From positions 1 through 33,351 of the forward strand of contig CANQXW010000010.1 of the NCBI GenBank assembly GCA_947627925.1: a stretch of 33,351 nt of DNA, read 5' to 3'. Position numbers and translations under genes: made by a program. Under the pieces are notes generated by a model that worked only from the letters and a program-made list of their open reading frames with translations, was not told the DNA's origin and did no database searches. This DNA is from an uncultured Bacilli bacterium. Lineage in GTDB: Bacteria; Bacillota_I; Bacilli_A; RF39; UBA660. Every line of letters starts with the position of its first letter. The first letter of the stretch is position 1. Below are positions 1-9,800 of this stretch, piece after piece.

Positions 1-61
1 AAAAATAAAAGGGAATGGGAGTCCCCGTTTTTTAAGTTTACAACAAAATAAAATTCAAAAC

Positions 62-89
62 TTGACACCGGGGGGGGGTGTTATATAAT
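62..89 (+). promoter_or_regulatory. Candidate sigma-A promoter with a G9 homopolymer in the spacer
   Basis: TTGACA at 62-67 and TATAAT at 84-89; 16-bp spacer (68-83) contains CC + nine G (70-78) + TGTTA. Upstream of ORFs 195..893 and 909..2174. Confidence 0.8.
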
Positions 90-194
90 AAACATATAAG
101 ATAAGAAGAATAGAAGTATTTATGTAGTTGTCAACATAAATTATTTTTAGTTGTTATCTGTATTCGGTATTATAAACAAAAGGAAATGGTTTAA

Positions 195-893
195 ATGAAA
201 CTAAAGGAAAATAAGATATTTGTATTTATTATATTAATATTAGGAATAGGTTGTTTAATAAAAATAGTATCTAAAGATTCTTATGCTTATTATAGTAGTA
301 ATAATGAAATACCTATATTAAGTACTAAAATAGGTAACTTTGCTGGAGGAGATACATCAGAGTTAGAGGGAAATACTGACATTAATTTAATATATTATGC
401 TCAAGATATATTTGAACCTTCAAAATATAATGTTGTAGCTACTCCTCCTTTAGAAGTTTCGAATTATAAATTAGACGAAAAGAGAAGTAATTGTATACCA
501 AAGGTAAGTGAAAGAGATGGAGATAAAGTAACCTATAGTGATTATTCAATCGATGAAACAACTGGAGAAGTAAAAGTAATAGTTACTGAAGATAATCTCC
601 ATCAAATAGTATGTCGAATATATTATAGTTTTGAATTAGATCCATATGAAATATTTAATAGAGATATAAACATTGTAGCCTTAGTAGAATCGACAACAAA
701 TATTGTAGCGGTAAAAGGTAACAAAACATATGCATTAACAACGATACCAACAAGTGGATATAAATTAGGAAGTTATGAATGTACGAATAAAGATGAAACA
801 AGCCAAACACAAATTACATATGAAAATGGTAATTTGAAAGTAGACTATAAAGCTAAAGATCTATGTTATGTATACTTTGATAAAAATAGCTAG
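195..893 (+). CDS. Putative secreted/membrane-anchored surface protein
   Basis: N-terminal hydrophobic segment (IFVFIILILGIGCLIKIV) then AYYSSNNEIPILSTKIGNF; SD-like aaaaggaaatgg before ATG. Confidence 0.75.
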   Translation: MKLKENKIFVFIILILGIGCLIKIVSKDSYAYYSSNNEIPILSTKIGNFAGGDTSELEGNTDINLIYYAQDIFEPSKYNVVATPPLEVSNYKLDEKRSNCIPKVSERDGDKVTYSDYSIDETTGEVKVIVTEDNLHQIVCRIYYSFELDPYEIFNRDINIVALVESTTNIVAVKGNKTYALTTIPTSGYKLGSYECTNKDETSQTQITYENGNLKVDYKAKDLCYVYFDKNS

Positions 894-908
894 GAGTGAG
901 TGAATAAA

Positions 909-2174
909 ATGAAGAAGATAATAATTAAAATAGTATTAATATTATTAATCATAATAGAAGGAATATATCTAATATTACCAAATCATAAATTTATTGATAA
1001 AATAGAGCAGGTATTATATGAAAATAATAATATCAATAATAAAAGTACATTAGCATATTATTTAAATGGTGAGTCTCAAGAAGATAGAAATACGTGGCCG
1101 ACAGAATCTCAAAATATTGTTTATGAGGTTGCAGAATGCTATGATGAAAACAATAGTCCAATAAAAGCATCAGAAATAGTAAGTTTTAATTATGAAAATC
1201 ATACAGCAACAATAACAACCAAAAAGACCGTGTATTGTTCGTTATATTTTATGGATATGACTTCGCCAAAACCAAGAACGGCGCGCGGAATAGCGATAAA
1301 ATCAGAAGCAAATGGAACGTTAGAATCAGAAGATGCTTTAGCAGTAAGGAACAAAACGATAACAGGTAATATCAAAGATGACTTAAGAAGATTTATCGGA
1401 ACAAAAGACGAAGTAACAGATAACTTTATCTGTTTCGGAACGGATAGTCAAATAGAATGTAAAAACAATATGGATTTATACATGTATAGAATAATAGGAG
1501 TAGATACGGCTGAAAGATTAAAAATAATTAAAGCTACAGCATTAGTTCAAGGAAGTAGCACAAGTACATTTAACTGGTACTCGACTTATAGTTCTAATAT
1601 AACTTGGCAAAATTCATATTTATATCAGAAATTAAACGGAACATATTCATCATCTGGAAATATATTTATAGGGAACGAAAAGTATCCCTATATGCAAAAC
1701 GAAGCATGGACAAATTTAATAAATACACCAACATATTATATAGGAGTTGTAGAATCTGGGACAAATAAAAATCCAGCAGCATTTCAAAATGAGAGAAGTA
1801 GTAAAATGAGCAACCCAAGCAAAATAGGATTAATGTATTTAAGTGATTATTTATATGCTGGAAGTGACAATAGCACAAATTGGTTATTTATCCAAAATGG
1901 ATTAAATGGAAAAGAAAATACTCCATCAGGATCAATCGATCCAACAAAATTATCTGGTGAAGGCGCTAAAGAATGGACGATGACCTATAAAGGTTGGGAT
2001 AACGTCAGGGGTTACGGCGCGTGGGTCATATATAGCGACGGTTGGTCGACCGGGGACTATACCGAACGTTACCATGCGGTTCGTCCAGTCTTCTATCTCA
2101 CGTCCGATATAAGTATTATTGGTGGTACAGGAGATATTGAAACTCCATATATAATTTCTCCACAAAGTGAATGA
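909..2174 (+). CDS. Putative surface protein with C-terminal VRP-motif domain (DUF6273/C-type-lectin-like); candidate DGR target
   Basis: SD taggagtgag then ATG at 909 (ORF track starts at GTG 900); N-terminal TM; C-terminus GYGAWVIYSDGWSTGDYTERYHAVRPVFYL...GGTGDIETPYIIS. Confidence 0.7.
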   Translation: MKKIIIKIVLILLIIIEGIYLILPNHKFIDKIEQVLYENNNINNKSTLAYYLNGESQEDRNTWPTESQNIVYEVAECYDENNSPIKASEIVSFNYENHTATITTKKTVYCSLYFMDMTSPKPRTARGIAIKSEANGTLESEDALAVRNKTITGNIKDDLRRFIGTKDEVTDNFICFGTDSQIECKNNMDLYMYRIIGVDTAERLKIIKATALVQGSSTSTFNWYSTYSSNITWQNSYLYQKLNGTYSSSGNIFIGNEKYPYMQNEAWTNLINTPTYYIGVVESGTNKNPAAFQNERSSKMSNPSKIGLMYLSDYLYAGSDNSTNWLFIQNGLNGKENTPSGSIDPTKLSGEGAKEWTMTYKGWDNVRGYGAWVIYSDGWSTGDYTERYHAVRPVFYLTSDISIIGGTGDIETPYIISPQSE

Positions 2175-2206
2175 TTGTCATAAATGCACAATATTTTAAT
2201 AGAATT

Positions 2207-2232
2207 AGGAAGCAAATCGCTTCCTTTTTAGA
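2207..2232 (+). terminator. Rho-independent terminator of the left-end operon
   Basis: aggaagcaaatcgcttcctttttag: inverted repeat plus T-run. Confidence 0.75.
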
Positions 2233-2392
2233 TGGTTTTCGACAAAATAGAAGAAATATCGCCAAATGTTGTCAAAATCTCCTATAGACTTTTAGTTGAT
2301 ACTTGTGTTTTAATAGTAAGTCGAGACGAGAAGTCTTGCCTACTTTCAGGGGGTTTTGGAAAGGCCAAAATCAATTGATGGGAGGTGGTTTG

Positions 2393-2500
2393 ATGAAATT
2401 AATTTTCTTTGGAATTTTAAAAGTAATAATTTTTATTTTGAAGCTTCGGCCAAGGAATAAAAAAACTACCTTAATTTGGATGAATTTCCAAATTAGGTAG
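2393..2500 (+). CDS. Small hydrophobic peptide, candidate type I toxin (35 aa)
   Basis: ATG at 2393 preceded by gggaggtgg SD; MKLIFFGILKVIIFILKLRPRNKKTTLIWMNFQIR: one hydrophobic helix plus basic tail; inside a long-range inverted repeat and overlapped by an antisense transcription unit. Confidence 0.4.
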   Translation: MKLIFFGILKVIIFILKLRPRNKKTTLIWMNFQIR

Positions 2501-2533
2501 CAGACTATCGCAGGCAACGATTTCTCGTCTCCT
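2458..2533 (-). ncRNA. Candidate ~76-nt antisense RNA
   Basis: Minus-strand promoter TTGTCA (plus 2563-2568) - 17 bp - TATAAT (plus 2540-2545); hairpin ctacctaatttggaaattcatccaaattaaggtag followed by T-run (minus strand, plus 2459-2502). Confidence 0.5.
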
Positions 2534-2577
2534 AAAATGATTATAATATATTTTAATATAAATGACAAGTTTGGATT

Positions 2578-2602
2578 TGAAAAAAATCTCTTGAGGAGAT
2601 TT
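2578..2602 (-). terminator. Rho-independent terminator for the 2601..2795 ORF
   Basis: Minus strand aaatctcctcaagagattttttt. Confidence 0.65.
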
Positions 2603-2795
2603 ATTCAGAAGTATCAATAGTAATCCATTCAGTGGTGCCACATTCGGTACATATTTGGGGTACTAACACTTTTTTACCTTTAGGTAGATCTATCTTTTTT
2701 TCTAAAGTAACACATAACATGCCACTTTCTTCATCAATATAGCATTTGCCTTGGGTTTGGGCTTCTTGACACTTACTACAACCAGGTTTTTTCAT
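2601..2795 (-). CDS. Small cysteine-rich, zinc-ribbon-like protein
   Basis: 64 aa with CSKC and CTEC motifs; own terminator downstream. Confidence 0.6.
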   Translation of the reverse strand: MKKPGCSKCQEAQTQGKCYIDEESGMLCVTLEKKIDLPKGKKVLVPQICTECGTTEWITIDTSE

Positions 2796-2875
2796 TCTAT
2801 CACCATTAATATTATGGTTTTAAGAGACTATAATTATTCGGAAAAATAAGGTATAATATTTTTAGGTGATTAAAA

Positions 2876-3436
2876 ATGAAATATAAAGTTAAGGCTCGGG
2901 TTAGTAATCGCCATGTTCATTTAACTAAAGAAGTATATAATCAATTATTTGATGAAGAAATGAAAGTACGCAATAAATTAAATCAAATTGGGGAATTTGC
3001 TTCTGAAGAAGTGCTAACTATAAGAGTAGGAGATAAAAAAATAGATAATGTTCGGGTGGTTGGTCCTCTTCGGCCTTATAATCAAATAGAAATATCTCGT
3101 TTTGATGCTCGAATGCTGGGAGTAAATCCGCCGGTTAGAAGAAGTGGCGATTTAGAAGGTAGCTTAAATGTTACTTTAGAAACCCCTAAAGGTAAGGTTA
3201 CAACAAATGGCTTAATTATTGCTAATCGCCATGTTCATATTAATACTAGTGAGGCCGCTAAATATGGAGTTTCTGATGGGGATAAGGTAAAAGTAAAAGT
3301 AGATGGTGATAAAAGTGGTATCATTGATGTGATGGTCAAAGTTAGTGATAATGGATTTTATGAACTTCATTTAGATACTGATGATGCCAATGCCTTTTTA
3401 CTTAATGATGGCGATGAAGTAACATTAATTATATAA
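2876..3436 (+). CDS. pduL: Phosphate propanoyl/acetyltransferase, PduL family
   Basis: Two SNRHVHL / ANRHVHI histidine motifs and RRSGDLEGS segment typical of PduL. Confidence 0.85.
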   Translation: MKYKVKARVSNRHVHLTKEVYNQLFDEEMKVRNKLNQIGEFASEEVLTIRVGDKKIDNVRVVGPLRPYNQIEISRFDARMLGVNPPVRRSGDLEGSLNVTLETPKGKVTTNGLIIANRHVHINTSEAAKYGVSDGDKVKVKVDGDKSGIIDVMVKVSDNGFYELHLDTDDANAFLLNDGDEVTLII

Positions 3437-3461
3437 ATAAATTTTTAAAGGTTGGGATAAT

Positions 3462-4442
3462 GTGAAGTGGAAAATTGGTAATGTCGAAATAGAAAATCAG
3501 TTTGTTTTAGCTCCGATGGCGGGAGTTACAAGTACAACTTATCGGCGTATTTGTAAGAGTATGGGTGCTGGTCTTGTTGTGGGAGAAATGGTTTCGGATA
3601 AAGCCTTAATATATGATTCTAAGAAAACTTTGGAACTTTTAAAAATGACTCCGGAAGAAAGACCAATTTCCCAACAAATCTTTGGGGCTGATCCCGAAAC
3701 AATGGGGAAGGCTGCTAAATTAATAGAGGAATATATGCACCCGGATATTATCGATATTAATATGGGGTGTCCGGTTCCCAAAATTGCTATTAGAAGTAAA
3801 GCTGGTAGTAGTCTTTTAAAAGACCCGGAAAGAGTAAGACTCATCGTGCGCAGTGTGGTATCTAATGTATCGGTTCCCGTTACAGTTAAAATACGTTTAG
3901 GTTGGGATGAAAAAAGTATTAATGCTCCGGAAATAGCCAAAATTTGTGAGGAAGAAGGAGCGAAAGCCATCTTTGTTCATGGGAGAACCCGGAGTGAAGG
4001 TTATTCAGGTCATGCCCATTTAGATGAAATTAAAAAAGTGGTGGAAAGTGTTAAGATACCAGTTATTGGTAATGGAGATATTACTGATTGCTATAGTGCT
4101 AAAAAAATGTTAGATTATTGTGGATGCCAAGCCGTGATGATTGGAAGAGGCGCTTTAGGTAATCCGTGGATTTTTAAAAGTTGTCTTGATTATATCGAAA
4201 AAGGCATACCTCCAAAAGAAGTGTCTAAAGCGGAAAAAATAGAAATGATGCGGTATTTTACAGAAGAATTAGTAAAAGAAAAAGGAGAAGTAATTGGGAT
4301 TTTGGAACTTAGAAGTAATCTTATGTATTTCTTAAAAGGGATGCGCAATACAAAAGAATTAAAACTTTCTTTATGTAAGGCCAAAACTAAAGAAGAAGTT
4401 TTAAATTTATTGGATGAATATGAAAAGTTAGAGGAAAGGTAA
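3462..4442 (+). CDS. dusB: tRNA-dihydrouridine synthase, DusB type
   Basis: NQFVLAPMAGVT, DINMGCPVPKI, VHGRTRSEGYSG, IGRGALGNPWIF motifs. Confidence 0.92.
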   Translation: MKWKIGNVEIENQFVLAPMAGVTSTTYRRICKSMGAGLVVGEMVSDKALIYDSKKTLELLKMTPEERPISQQIFGADPETMGKAAKLIEEYMHPDIIDINMGCPVPKIAIRSKAGSSLLKDPERVRLIVRSVVSNVSVPVTVKIRLGWDEKSINAPEIAKICEEEGAKAIFVHGRTRSEGYSGHAHLDEIKKVVESVKIPVIGNGDITDCYSAKKMLDYCGCQAVMIGRGALGNPWIFKSCLDYIEKGIPPKEVSKAEKIEMMRYFTEELVKEKGEVIGILELRSNLMYFLKGMRNTKELKLSLCKAKTKEEVLNLLDEYEKLEER

Positions 4443-6815
4443 ATGAAATTAGATATCTTGGATCAAGAAATTATTATTTGTGAAGATAGTTATAAAAAAA
4501 GTATTCTACAAAAGATGATGGAAAGTAGAACTTTTTTAGATGTTAAATTTTATGCAAAAAAAGAATTTTTTCAAGAATATTTCTTTACTTATAATGAAGG
4601 AGCTTTAGCTTATGTAACGAAAAGATTAAATGTTAAAGTTTCTATTGCCAAGATGTATTTACAAAATTTACTTTTTTTAGAAAATAAAAAATATCAATCA
4701 AAGAAATTACAATTTTTAAAAGATTTAAAAGATGAATTAGATCAAAAAAAATTATTAATTTATAATCCATTATTTAAAGATTATTTAAGGAATAAAAAAA
4801 TAAAAGTAATGGGTTATTTAACTTTAGAAAAATATGAAGAAGAAGTATTTCGTACTTTAAAGGCAGAAATAATTCCCGAAAAAGACTTAAATAATTTAAA
4901 ATATGTTTGGGCTTTAAAAGATAAAGAAGAAGAGATTACTTTTGTAGCGGAGAAAATAAGTAAGTTAATTTTAGATGGAGTAAGTATTAATAAAATAAAA
5001 TTAATGAATGTATCTGAAGATTATTATGATGCTTTAGAAAGAATTTTTACTTTTTATCATATTCCGTTAAAATTACCATCTAAAATTAATTTATTAGGCT
5101 ATGAAGGAGTGTCTAGTTTTTTAAATGATTTAAAAAAGGGAATGGATTTTGAAAATTATAATTTTGCAAATATAAGTAGCGAGGTTAAAGATAAAATAAT
5201 TAATATTTTAAATAAATATGCCTTTTTAGAAGATGATAATCTTCTTTATGACTTAGTCTATGAAGAACTTAAAAATACCCATATAGACACTTTAACTTTA
5301 GAAAAATATGTGGAACTCATTCAGGTATCCGATTATGTTTCTTCTTCTGATTATGTTTTCTTAATGAATTTTAATGCGAGTAGTATTCCGAGTTATAAGA
5401 AAGATGAAGATTATATTCCTGATTATTTAAAGAGGGAAGTATTACTTTATAAGACTAAAGAATATAATGAACAATTAAAAATAAAGACGATTGCTAAAAT
5501 AAGAGGTATTAAAAATTTAACTATAACTTATAAATTAAAAGATAATAAGGGAGAGGCTTTCCCTTCTAGTTTAGTTTCCTTACTTTCTTTAGAAGAGATG
5601 CCTTATGAAAAGAATCTTTTAGTTAGCTATGCTCCTTTAAATGATAAAATAATATATGCTAAATATCTTGATGAAATGGCTAAATATGGTAATGTTAATC
5701 CCAATTTAGGTTTATATAAAAATAATATTTCGCCATTTCCTTATAAAACTTATGATAATTCTTATAAAGGTTTAAATGAAGATAGTCTTAAAGACTATTT
5801 AAAAGGGGGTTTAACTTTATCTTATAGTTCTTTAAATAATTTTAATAAATGTGCTTTTCGATATTATTTAGAAAATATTTTACATTTAAATCCTTTTTTA
5901 GAAACTTTTGATACTTTTATTGGTTCTTTATTTCATGATGTTTTAGAGAAGTGTGTAAATAAAGGGGGAAGCATCTTAGAAGAAGTAGATAATTACTTAA
6001 GAGAAAAAGAAAAAGTTTTAGATGCTAAAGAAAAATTTTATGTAACTAAAATTATGCAAGACATGGAATTTGTTATCAATTATTTACGGGAACAAAAAGA
6101 AGAAATTTTATTAAGGGAAGAATATCATGAAAAATATTTAAGTATTGATAAAAGTAGGGATATTCCCATTCGTTTTGTTGGTATTATTGATAAAATTTTA
6201 TATGAAAAGAAAGATAATGAAACAGTGGTAGCTATTATCGATTATAAAACAGGTAAAGTGGAAAGTGAGATTAACTATGCTTTATATGGCTTGTCTTTAC
6301 AACTACCGATTTATCTTTATTTAGTATCTAAATCTAGACTTTTTCCTAACCCTTCTTTTGCGGGTTTCTACCTAGAGCATATTTTGGATAAAGACTTAAA
6401 AAGAAGTGATGACTATGCCAAAAGTCAAAAGGATACTTTAAAATTAAAAGGCTATTCGAATGCTAATCCCCATGTTTTAGCTTGTTTTGATAAGCATTAT
6501 ATGGATAGTCATTTCATTAAAGGCTTGAAGATGAAAAGTGATGGTAATTTCTATTCTTATAGCAAAGTTTTAAGTAATGAAAAAATGACGAATTTAATTA
6601 ATTTAGTGGAAGATATTATTGATAATGATTTAACGAAGATACTACAGGCGGAATTTCCAATCAATCCGAAAAAAATTGGTTATAGCAAGGATGTTGGCTG
6701 TATGTATTGTCCTTTTGGGGATATTTGCTATAAAAAAGAAGCTGATTATGTTATTTTGGAGGAAGTTAAAAATCTTGACTATTTAGGAGGTGAAGATGAT
6801 GCCCAAGTGGACTAA
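4443..6815 (+). CDS. addB: PD-(D/E)XK nuclease protein, AddB-like subunit of helicase-nuclease
   Basis: KCAFRYYLENILHL, IIDYKTGK nuclease motif, GCMYCPFGDIC (Fe-S cysteines); directly upstream of addA, overlapping it. Confidence 0.85.
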   Translation: MKLDILDQEIIICEDSYKKSILQKMMESRTFLDVKFYAKKEFFQEYFFTYNEGALAYVTKRLNVKVSIAKMYLQNLLFLENKKYQSKKLQFLKDLKDELDQKKLLIYNPLFKDYLRNKKIKVMGYLTLEKYEEEVFRTLKAEIIPEKDLNNLKYVWALKDKEEEITFVAEKISKLILDGVSINKIKLMNVSEDYYDALERIFTFYHIPLKLPSKINLLGYEGVSSFLNDLKKGMDFENYNFANISSEVKDKIINILNKYAFLEDDNLLYDLVYEELKNTHIDTLTLEKYVELIQVSDYVSSSDYVFLMNFNASSIPSYKKDEDYIPDYLKREVLLYKTKEYNEQLKIKTIAKIRGIKNLTITYKLKDNKGEAFPSSLVSLLSLEEMPYEKNLLVSYAPLNDKIIYAKYLDEMAKYGNVNPNLGLYKNNISPFPYKTYDNSYKGLNEDSLKDYLKGGLTLSYSSLNNFNKCAFRYYLENILHLNPFLETFDTFIGSLFHDVLEKCVNKGGSILEEVDNYLREKEKVLDAKEKFYVTKIMQDMEFVINYLREQKEEILLREEYHEKYLSIDKSRDIPIRFVGIIDKILYEKKDNETVVAIIDYKTGKVESEINYALYGLSLQLPIYLYLVSKSRLFPNPSFAGFYLEHILDKDLKRSDDYAKSQKDTLKLKGYSNANPHVLACFDKHYMDSHFIKGLKMKSDGNFYSYSKVLSNEKMTNLINLVEDIIDNDLTKILQAEFPINPKKIGYSKDVGCMYCPFGDICYKKEADYVILEEVKNLDYLGGEDDAQVD

Positions 6816-9800
6816 AGAACAACTTAAAGCCATAAAAGAAAAAGGGAAAAATATTATTGTTTCTGCTGGGGCTGGTTCTGGTAAAACGGCCGTCTTAACC
6901 GAAAGAGTTTTAGAAAAATTAAAAGATGGGATTAAAATAAATGAACTTTTGATTTTAACTTTTACAAATGCCGCCGCGGGCGAAATGAAAGAAAGAATCA
7001 GAGATAAAATAAGTAAGGAATCATCTTTACAAGATAATTTAAGTTTACTAGAAAGCGCTTATATTACGACTTTTGATTCTTATACTTTATCTTTAGTAAA
7101 AAAATATAATGATATTTTAAATGTTAGTAGTAATATCCAAATAATTGAGGGGAGTATTATAAGTATTCTTAAAGAAGAATTTATGGAGGAAGTATTCCAA
7201 GAATTATATGAAGAAAATAATTCTCGCTTTCAAAATTTTTTAGATGTTTTTACTATTAAAAATGATCAAAATATTAAATCTTCTCTTTTAAAGATATATG
7301 AAAAGTTAACTTTAATTTTAGATTTAGATAACTTTTTAGATACCTATATAGATACTTATTTAAATAAAGATAAGATAAATAATTATATTTTAGAATATAC
7401 AAATATTTTAAAAAGTAAAATTGCGGAAATTGAACCTAATCTTCTTTTCATCGAAAATATAGAGCCTGATTATGCTAGCATTTTAGGAGAAACACTTCAA
7501 AGGTTACTGGCATCTACTTCTTATAATGAAATCAAAGAATCTTTAAATATTACTATCCCAAGAAGACCTAATAATAGTGAAGAGATAAAAGAATATAAAG
7601 ATAATATTGATAATATTTTAAAAGATTTAAAAAAAGAATTACGTTTTCAAGATGAAGATGAAATTAGAGAAAGTTTAATTTTAACTAAAGAATATTTAGA
7701 AGTAATGATCGATATCTTTAAAAGATTTAATCTTAAATTAAATAATTATAAAAAGAGTCAGGATTTATATGAATTTAATGATATATCTTTAATGGCTATT
7801 AAGTTATTAAAAGATAACCAGATGATTAGAGAAGAAGTAAAGAATAGTTTTAAAGAAATATGTATTGATGAATACCAAGATACTAATGATTTACAAGAAG
7901 AATTCATAAGTCTTATTCAAAATAATAATGTTTATATGGTGGGCGATATTAAACAATCTATCTATGGTTTTCGAAATGCCAACCCCCAAATATTTAAAGA
8001 AAAATATGATGAATATAAAGAGGGAATTAAGGGAATAAAAATTGATTTATTAGATAATTTTCGTTCTCGGGAAGAAGTAGTTATGGCTATTAATGAAATA
8101 TTTTCCCTTATTATGGATTCCACTATTGGGGGAGCCGACTATAAAAAAGAGCATTTAATGCGCTTTGGTAATAAAGTTTATACTGAGAATAAAGAGGAAG
8201 ATAATAATTTAACTATTTTAAACTATCCTAAGAGTACAGAATATAAAAATAATGAAATTGAAGCTTTTATTATTGGCAGAGATATTTTAAATAAAATAAA
8301 TAATCACTTTAAGGTAGTAGATAAAAAGACTAATACTTTAAGAGATGCTTGTTATGATGATTTTTGTATTATTATGGACCGCGGAACGGATTTTTCGCTT
8401 TATAAAAAAATCTTTGAATATTTAAATATTCCGCTTTCTATTTATGAAGATAAAGTTTTAACTAAAGAAGTTGATGTTAAATTAATTAATAATTTAATTG
8501 GTTTAATTATTAAAATAAGGGAAGACAATTTTGATACCGATTTTAAATATTATTTTATGAGTGTCGGAAGAAGTTATTTATTTTCTTATTCTGATACTTA
8601 CTTATTTGAAATTATGAAGAATGAAAATTTTAAAGAAACTACTTTATATAAGAAAGCCGATGAGGTTTCTTTAAAGATTTCTTCTTTAACTAGTTATGAT
8701 GTTTTAAAATTAATAATTAATGATTTTCACTTTTATGAAAATATGATTAAAGTAGGAGAGGTTAAAGAAAGAATAATTAGATTAGATAATTTACTTAATA
8801 TGGCAAAAAATTTAAGTAATATGGGTTATACTTTAAAAATGTTTCAAGAATTTATTTCTAAAACTATCAAGAGTAAAAATGAAATAAAATATCCCGAACC
8901 TAAAGAAGATGGCTGTAGTGTCAAAATTATGAATATTCATAAGTCTAAAGGATTAGAATTTAGTCTTTGCTATTTTAGTGGTTTTTACAAAGAATTTAAT
9001 TTAGAAGAAATCAAAGATAAATTTACGTTTGATAAATCTTATGGTTTCATTGTGCCTTTCTTTAAAGAAGGAGTAGATGATACGATTTTATTTAGTCTTC
9101 TGAAAAATAAATATTTATTAGAAAGCATTTCGGAAAAAATAAGACTTTTATATGTGGCTTTAACTAGAGCGAAAGAAAAAATAATGATTGTTTGTCCTTT
9201 AGAGGTAAAAGAAAAAGTAAGTGGTATAGTAGATGATGCTGTAAGAAGAAAATATAATTCTTTCTTAAGTATTATGAATTCCATTGCTAAAATGCTCGAT
9301 GACTATATTGTGAATGTCGATTTAGCTAAATTAAATTTAAGTAAAAAATATCTATTTGAAAAAGAAATAGCCTTAAAAATTCCCCAAGATAAAAGGAAAA
9401 TAACTTATGAAGAAATTATGATACCTAATAAGATAATTAGTAAAGAAAGAGCATCTAAAAAAGAGGTTGGTTTAAGGGAGTCACAAGATTTAAAGAAACT
9501 TTCTTATGGTAGAAGTATTCATAAAGTTTTAGAAATGACTGATTTTCTAAAAATAGATAAGAATAATTCTTATTATGATATGATTAATAGTTTAGTTAGA
9601 AAATTAAATATTACCAATGATACTAAAATATATAAAGAATATGAATTTATGTATAGGGAAAAAGATGTTAATTATCAAGGAATTATTGATTTGCTTTTAG
9701 AATATCCAGAAGAGATTAAAATTGTCGATTATAAATTAAAAAATATTACGGATGAATCATACCTTGAGCAACTTCAAATTTATTATAATTATGTAAGACT

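Noticed and set aside
1666-2165. Minus-strand ORFs 1666..1878 and 1950..2165
   Set aside because: Antisense to a convincing plus-strand CDS; no SD or recognisable motifs.
2876-3436. Bacterial microcompartment locus
   Set aside because: PduL-like gene only; no shell proteins nearby, consistent with a stand-alone phosphotransacylase.
3539-4384. Minus-strand ORFs 3539..3970 and 4190..4384
   Set aside because: Shadow ORFs within dusB.
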